From positions 1 to 6,407 of the forward strand of contig CAZYEI010000058.1 in assembly GCA_964646425.1 (NCBI GenBank): a stretch of 6,407 nt of DNA. The letters run 5' to 3'. A model generated the notes under the pieces. The model made no database searches, was not told the DNA's origin, and saw nothing but the letters and a program-made list of their open reading frames with translations. Source of the stretch: CAZYEI01 sp964646425 (GTDB lineage: Bacteria > Bacillota_I > Bacilli_A > RFN20 > JAISJY01). Positions 5,600 through 6,407 of this stretch are shown piece after piece. Numbering within the stretch: position 1 is the stretch's first letter; each line of letters begins with the position of its first letter. Made by a program: the position numbers and the translations under genes.

Positions 5600-6407
5600 T
5601 TATCTAGGGAATTTAATTTGTGCTCTTGCTGCAGCTAAACGAGCAATTGGTACACGATATGGTGAACATGAAACATATTTCAATCCAACTTTATGGAAGA
5701 ATTCAATTGATTCAGGATCTCCTCCGTGTTCTCCACAAACTCCTAATTTAACATTTGGACGAGTTGCTCTTGCACCTTCACATGCAATTTTTATTACTCT
5801 ACCAACACCAATTTGGTCAACATGAGCAAATGGATCAGATACTAAAATCTTATTATCATAGTAATGAGGTAAGAATTTTGTAGCATCATCACGGCTAAAT
5901 CCAAATGTCATTTGTGTTAAGTCATTTGTTCCAAAACTGAAGAATTCAGCATCTTTTGCTAATTCTTCTGAAGTCATAGCAGCTCTAGGAATTTCAATCA
6001 TTGATCCAAATTTATAACGTAAATCTAATCCACTTTCAGCAATTAGCTTATCAGCTGTAGAACAAACAATATTCTTAATCCAATGTAGTTCTTTATATTC
6101 AACTGTCAATGGAATCATAATTTCTGCAAAGTCATTCCAATCTGGATGAGCTTTCTTCATAGCAATTGCAGCATTAATAACAGCAGTTGTTTGCATTTCT
6201 GCAATTTCAGGATATGCAACAATTAAACGACAACCACGGAATCCCATCATTGGGTTAAATTCTGCTGATGAATCTACCATAGCATGTAATTCTTCAGCTG
6301 GAATATTCATATCAGATGCTAATTCATTGATTTCTTCATCAGTATGAGGTAAGAATTCATGTAAAGGTGGATCGATGAAACGAATTGTTACAGGACGTCC
6401 TTGCATA
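5600..6407 (-). CDS. ppdK: Pyruvate, phosphate dikinase, C-terminal part (5' end beyond window)
   Basis: PPDK interconverts pyruvate + ATP + Pi and PEP + AMP + PPi. In low-GC anaerobes it often serves PPi-linked glycolysis in place of, or beside, pyruvate kinase. The window holds about the last 268 of roughly 874 residues, all within the PEP/pyruvate-binding TIM barrel. Counting from the first in-window Met (6406), the motifs are VTIRFIDPPLHEFLP (6-20), RGCRL (57-61), IMIPL (96-100), GSMIEIPRAA (134-143), GTNDLTQMTFGFSRDD (159-174) and CGEHGGDP (224-231). E138 and D162 match the Mg2+ ligands E745 and D769 of the Clostridium symbiosum enzyme, and C224 matches the catalytic C831. The spacings of 24 and 62 residues are identical. 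The Met at 6406 is internal and not a start. The swivelling phosphohistidine and N-terminal ATP-grasp domains should lie outside. A terminator follows immediately. The barrel fold is shared with PTS enzyme I and PEP synthase, but these motifs fit PPDK best. Confidence 0.96.
   Translation of the reverse strand, partial: MQGRPVTIRFIDPPLHEFLPHTDEEINELASDMNIPAEELHAMVDSSAEFNPMMGFRGCRLIVAYPEIAEMQTTAVINAAIAMKKAHPDWNDFAEIMIPLTVEYKELHWIKNIVCSTADKLIAESGLDLRYKFGSMIEIPRAAMTSEELAKDAEFFSFGTNDLTQMTFGFSRDDATKFLPHYYDNKILVSDPFAHVDQIGVGRVIKIACEGARATRPNVKLGVCGEHGGDPESIEFFHKVGLKYVSCSPYRVPIARLAAARAQIKFPR

Noticed and set aside
6404..6406. ATG as the start of a short 268-residue protein
   Set aside because: The reading frame begins in the middle of the PPDK C-terminal barrel. 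The protein must continue to the right of the window.
1..6407. CRISPR arrays, transposons, tRNA or rRNA genes, phage or defence systems
   Set aside because: I saw no repeated spaced units, transposase motifs, cloverleaf or rRNA signatures. Almost every base is accounted for by the listed genes and control elements.

Overview
This window is an ordinary housekeeping region from a low-GC Gram-positive bacterium. All seven recognisable genes lie on the minus strand, so they read from right to left. The organism is probably in the Bacilli/Erysipelotrichia neighbourhood or a walled relative of the Mollicutes. Four things point that way: strong AT bias, an alanine T-box leader, the UPF0473 (YrzB) protein next to RuvX and AlaRS, and strong Shine-Dalgarno sites. 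Tryptophan is encoded by TGG where I checked it, and all six stop codons visible in the window are TAA. There is no sign of the Mycoplasma/Spiroplasma code in which TGA means Trp. I cannot name a genus.

Right side: the C-terminal third of pyruvate phosphate dikinase (ppdK, 5600-6407, start outside the window) ends in a strong hairpin terminator (5555-5588). A promoter -10 box (5487-5492) follows, then a complete T-box leader of about 208 nt (5273-5480). The leader has an alanine GCU specifier, an F box, a palindromic stem III, an antiterminator whose UGGU bulge matches the ACCA end of tRNA-Ala, and a competing terminator.

Centre: the T-box controls alaS (2619-5252), whose stop overlaps the start of ruvX (2203-2619) as TAATG. 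yrzB/UPF0473 (1877-2155) and greA (1329-1808) follow. A perfect 13-bp hairpin terminator (1288-1324) closes this unit. Compared with the Bacillus subtilis order as I recall it (alaS-yrzL-yrrK-yrzB-mltG-yrrMNO-udk-greA), the cluster is condensed: yrzL (ireB) and the mltG-to-udk block are absent.

Left side: past the terminator are two DNA-uptake genes, comEA (695-1258) and the beginning of comEC (1-693, running off the left edge), one base apart. comEC is easily missed because it has no stop inside the window, but it reads open for 231 codons and carries the ISGxH segment of the competence domain. It is visibly more AT-rich than the housekeeping genes.

How they work together: alaS charges tRNA-Ala and is induced by its uncharged form. 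RuvX, YrzB and GreA are co-transcribed genes for RNA processing, an unknown role and transcription elongation. ComEA and ComEC form the receptor and channel for single-stranded DNA import. I see no new system here. The most useful observations are the unlisted comEC, the fully resolvable Ala T-box, the condensed operon, and the lack of a visible promoter for comEA-comEC.
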